From: Macrotrachela quadricornifera
Lineage: Eukaryota > Rotifera > Eurotatoria > Philodinida > Philodinidae
Reading direction: 5' to 3'
Assembly (NCBI GenBank): GCA_022393335.1
Contig: JAJEKB010020889.1
Coordinates: forward strand, 1,079,122 to 1,143,121
Length of the DNA stretch: 64,000 nucleotides
In this document: one piece after another, positions 60,464 to 64,000 of the stretch
Numbering within the stretch: position 1 is the first letter of the stretch
How the letters are laid out: every line of letters starts with the position of its first letter
Position numbers and translations under genes: made by a program
Notes under the pieces: model-generated
The model's database searches: none
Seen by the model: only the letters and a program-made list of their open reading frames with translations
What the model was told of the DNA's origin: nothing

Positions 60464-61243
60464 GTTACATTAGGATATCTATCATTTTAAATAAGATCTA
60501 GTTTGAACTGTCTCATTAAAAAATTGTTTATATGTCGATATGACGTAATGTTCTAGAATTTTTCTGAATTCAATACTGAAAAGTTGCCATAATCCCCTTT
60601 TTTATGCGGTTTTGTTTGGTACAAAATATGTTGCTGATGCTATTGAAAAGTACGGTGTTATCCTCCTGAAAAATTGTTATTTCCAATGTGATACGTTTAA
60701 TGTACTTTACCGTATTTTAAGGTACAAAAATTCGATGTTTTCCCCTTGTTAAAAATACAGTAGAAATATTTAGTTTTCCCAATTTTTAGAAGCAACTAAC
60801 ATCCCTTACGAATAGATGTGGATTATTGAATCTAAGAAGAAAGACATTTGTTTTTATGTCATTGCAAGCTTTTATTATAAGACTATGTCTACAGTATATA
60901 GCGAAAATACAACTTCGTATATTCCCCGAAGAATTAGGACTAACGAGGAAACCTCACCAGGTGTCCCCTTCCGATTTCAAAGAATTTTTGTCCATAGATG
61001 CACTTTAGTGCCCTAGTAAAAATCCTAAAAAGATTTGGGTTCCCAGCACTTCCTTTAAAAGTTATGGATATTTTATTTTTGCTCCTATATGGCACAACAT
61101 ACAACACTTAAGGAGGATCGGCACCCTTACTTTCAAACACAAAGTACAAGAGCAATAGAAATTTTTGTATGAAAAAATAGAGAAAGAAAGAAGTTCTCCA
61201 TCTAGTTAGTAGAGTTTGAATGTAGCTGAAAATCGAAGTTTAC
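60464..61243. other. Non-coding spacer
   Basis: Open frames at 60816-61016 overlap in two phases without motifs; not called. No repeat recognised. Confidence 0.35.
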
Positions 61244-61685
61244 TACATCATCGAACCCTGAATAAGTTGTTTCAGATAGGTATTTTTGTACTCCAGTGGC
61301 TTTCAATCGTGTTATTATGATTTGAGTAAAATTTAAATATATATCTTATAGATAGATTGATAGAGAATTTCAAGCTCTACAACTTTTCTATGGACCATAT
61401 TAGCTGATTTGGCTTCTTGGAAAAAGATAAATGTTTCCTAGGCGAACATAGATGGTCCCATAGTGAATTCTCCATGAGCAACAACAGAAAACGGCTTCTA
61501 TCTTTTCCCAAGAAGCCAAATCAGCTAATATGGCCCATAGAAAAGTTGTAGAGCTTGAAATTTTCAATCGATCTATGTATAAAATATATATTTAAATTTT
61601 ACTCAAATCATAATAACACGATTGAAAGCCATTGGTGTACAAAAAATACCAGTCTGAAACAGCTTATTTAGGGTTCGATGATGTA
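61244..61685. mobile_element. Foldback MITE
   Basis: ACATCATCGAACCCTGAATA at the left is inverted at the right (TATTTAGGGTTCGATGATGT). The arms continue through 'GTTATTATGATTTGAGTAAA', 'AGCTCTACAACTTTTCTATG' and 'AGCTGATTTGGCTTCTTGG' to a 60-bp centre. About 440 bp, non-coding. Confidence 0.65.
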
Positions 61686-61689
61686 CACT

Positions 61690-63060
61690 GTAAAAAAAAA
61701 CTATACAATAATAAACCCTTAAAAGGTTTATAAAAGTGCAACGTATAACAAACCCTTTTTACCGTATACCAAAATATTTATAAACCTTTTATAAGGATTT
61801 ATGAAAGGATATTTCGCTTTCATAAACACTTTTATATACTCCTGCAAGGGTTTATAAAAGGGTATTTGACATTCAGAAATACTTTCAAATACTGTTCCAA
61901 GAGTTTCTGAAAGGGTTTCTGACTTTTATAAACCCTAAAAGGGATTATTATACGTTGCACTTTTATAAACCCGTTTAAGGGTTTATTACAATGATATACC
62001 AATTCATAAACCACAAGAACGATTTATCAAAAGGTTTATGAAAAACACATACCCCTTCATAAACTCATCCTACTGGTTTATAAAAGGGGTATTTCACTTC
62101 TATAAACGCTAAAACGCACAATTATACGTTGCACTTTTATAAACCCTTCAAAAGGTTTTTCAAACATTTTTCAAAGTCATACACCCGTCGCCAACTCCTG
62201 CTAAGGGTTTATATAAGCGTTTGGGAGACGCTTTTATATCCAAAAAGGGTTTATGAAAGGGTTTCAGAGATGTTGTTACACCCTGAAAGAGTTGATAAAA
62301 GGGTTTCCGAAATGTTGCTATACCCTGAAAGGGTTCATGAAAGAGTTTGGGAGATGTTGTTATACCAATGAAGGGTTTATGAAAGGATTTGAGAGATGTT
62401 GTTATATCCTGGAAGGGTTCATGGACTCGTTCGAGAGATGTTGTTATACCCTGAAAGGGTTCATGCAACCGTTTCGGAGATGTTATGATAACTTGAAAGG
62501 GTTCATGAATGGGTTTGGCAAATGTTCTTATACCAATGAAGAGTTTTGAAAACGTGTGGGAGATGATACTATTCGAATGAAAAATTTGGGAAAGGTTGTG
62601 GGAGATGTTGTTATATTCTGAAAGGATTTCTGAAAGCGGTTGGGTAGTGTCGATATGCGAAGAAAGGATTTATGAAGGAGTTTAGGAGAAATTCAGATAC
62701 TCAAGCAGAGTTTAATAAATGCTTATAATTGTGATGAAAGCGTTTCCCAAGCCTATTTCTAAATCATTTTTCGGGTATTTGAACATCTTCTACATCCTTT
62801 CATAAATCCTTTCTGGGTATCTTAACATCTCGTAAACTCTTTCCTAAATCCTCTCTGAGTATTTCAACACGTTCGAAACCCTTCCGCAAATCCTTTTATA
62901 GATATTTCAAGATCTTATAAAATCTTTTGTAATCTTTTTCTTGGTACCTCAATATATCGTAAACTCTTTCGTAAATCCTTTTCTGAAGATCGCAACCGCG
63001 TCTACACCCTTCTCTGAATCCCTTCATGGAAATCTCAAGATCTTCTCGGTCCTTACCTAT
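61690..63060. repeat. GGGTTTATAAAAGG-type minisatellite with 45-bp core array and orientation switch
   Basis: Three zones. At 61700-62220 irregular copies of 'AAACCCTTTTATAAA' in both directions include GTGCAACGTATAA (61736) and its inverse near 61950 and 62123. At 62240-62580 a tandem array has period near 45 bp ('GGGTTCATGAAAGAGTTTGG' then 'GAGATGTTGTTATACC'), open in one frame and encoding 15-residue repeats of the kind KGFMKGFERCCYTLE. At 62760-63060 related units occur in inverse orientation ('CATAAATCCTTTCTGGGTAT'). The open frames at 62129-62549 are minisatellite, not a supported gene. Confidence 0.65.
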
Positions 63061-64000
63061 ATACTTTTTGCGTATTTCAGCATCTGAGTATTATCTTGTT
63101 CCATCTCGAACCTCTTTTTCACCTAGTAAAAATGGTTCTAACTTAGTAAAAAGCAGTTCATTCAGCGCACTTAACATAGTACTGCTGATTATTCGATATG
63201 TGACTCGTGATTTCTATCCTCAATACTTTTATTTTTACCTTTAACCATTATTTCTATCCCTTAACCTTTTATTCCTATCCTCAGCCCTTATTTCTAACCT
63301 TAACCATTGTTTTATATCTAACTCTTGCCTTATTTCTATTCTTACCCATGTGAAAAAGCTAATTTCAAAAATCGTTTTCAATCATACGATTTTAATCAAT
63401 AATTTAAGCGCTAATAATCATAGACAAATGAAGTTTTAATGGATTATTTCAATTATTATGATTATAATCGACACAGAATATTCTGAAAAATCGATTACAA
63501 TGATAAGAATCGAAAGAATTGATTAACGTCAAATTTTACTATGTGTATGGCCGCTTAAATCATTGACTAAATTTATATGGTTATAACCGATTTTTAATCG
63601 ATTTTGAGCCTTTAGACCTAATATGTTCTTTTTGTATTTTTTTCCATAGATAACTTTTAAACCTTATCATTAGTACACTGTCTCAAATCTGCCGCGAATA
63701 GAATAGAAACACACATACCTTCATCCATCGACGCAGTAATACATAGCTGGTGTTTGATGTTGATAAAATTCGCAGCTGACAAATTAATTAATTCATATTG
63801 TAAAATTGAATTTACCATTGAATTGATTATTCACAAATACCTAATTAGATGAAAAACGGTATTTTTTCTTATAATAGTAAAAGCCTACCCTTTAATTGGT
63901 TATTAGTAAATATTGAAATAAATAAAGTGCTGAATTTATTTAGTAGAATTAAATCTAACTGTAACTGAATTAGTGAGAAATACCTAAATAGAGAAATAAA
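63061..64000. other. AT-rich end of window with a short pyrimidine-rich repeat
   Basis: Between 63207 and 63350 phrases of the form TTTCTATCCTTAACC recur about every 18-22 bp. They resemble a degenerate simple repeat. No gene is supported in the last kilobase; the frame at 63026-63244 overlaps the repeat. Confidence 0.35.

Noticed and set aside
62129..62549. Open frames with Cys-rich 15-residue repeats as a real gene
   Set aside because: They coincide with a 45-bp minisatellite, exist on both strands, and lack a start context, signal peptide or splice sites.
58270..63060. CRISPR array
   Set aside because: Repeats are degenerate, directly adjoining, without constant repeats and unique spacers, and the context is eukaryotic.
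63207..63350. Telomere-like repeat (CCTTAACC phrases)
   Set aside because: Units vary in length and sequence and do not extend; it lies inside an AT-rich region rather than at an end.

Overview
The window is AT-rich eukaryotic DNA. Genes are sparse and split by very short spliceosomal introns (48-67 nt where I can place both ends), and they sit among many small DNA transposons. Gene content (a lineage-expanded rhodopsin-like receptor, a huge LDLa/EGF/7TM receptor, a ribonuclease-inhibitor-type LRR array, a nuclear receptor, bacterial-looking Kelch and OLD-type nuclease genes) fits a bdelloid rotifer best. That assignment is inference from gene style, not from a marker gene.

Layout. 1-918 (-): 5' part of a retroelement-integrase-derived (KRBA2-like) gene leaving the window. 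1755-2710 (-): decayed wax-synthase/MBOAT gene. 2.7-8.1 kb: non-coding, with a GCC-rich repeat (about 3.6-4.5 kb) and a TA-flanked MITE (7226-7692). 8165-9157 (+): intact two-exon 7TM receptor. 9.7-11.9 kb: two inverted-repeat elements. 12.0-13.0 kb: broken C2H2-type repeat-family gene. 14677-15810 (-): secreted seven-bladed Kelch protein. 17290-21915 (+): 1,541-codon LDLa/EGF/7TM receptor in one frame but with five stop codons. 23103-25057: hAT-type element with a perfect 8-bp target duplication, carrying a piggyBac transposase fragment. 25.6-26.07 kb: unrecognised decayed coding stretch. 27396-27548: lone F-box exon. 29597-31779 (+): 16-exon LRR gene built from 139-bp exon-intron modules. 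32.9-34.6 kb: Helentron-like and G-rich-ended elements. 36453-36590 and 44408-44507: isolated exon-like open stretches. 38418-40790 (+): OLD-type AAA/TOPRIM nuclease. 40843-43259: foldback element with 250-bp arms. 45716-51045 (+): nuclear receptor with a repeat-filled 4.1-kb intron. 51.2-53.2 kb: composite repeats. 53.65-53.85 kb: NHL-repeat relic. 54337-56854 (-): VIT/VWA protein. 57.5-63.1 kb: foldback MITEs and two minisatellites whose units switch orientation. 63.1-64 kb: AT-rich, no gene seen.

The genes do not form a pathway; each stands alone. Receptors (two 7TM proteins, nuclear receptor), a secreted propeller and an LRR protein suggest environmental sensing or recognition. The nuclease looks like a prokaryotic-type defence or repair gene now in a eukaryotic, transposon-rich setting. 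The strongest unusual signals are the fixed-period LRR exon array, the nuclease, and coding regions kept in frame but punctuated by stops.
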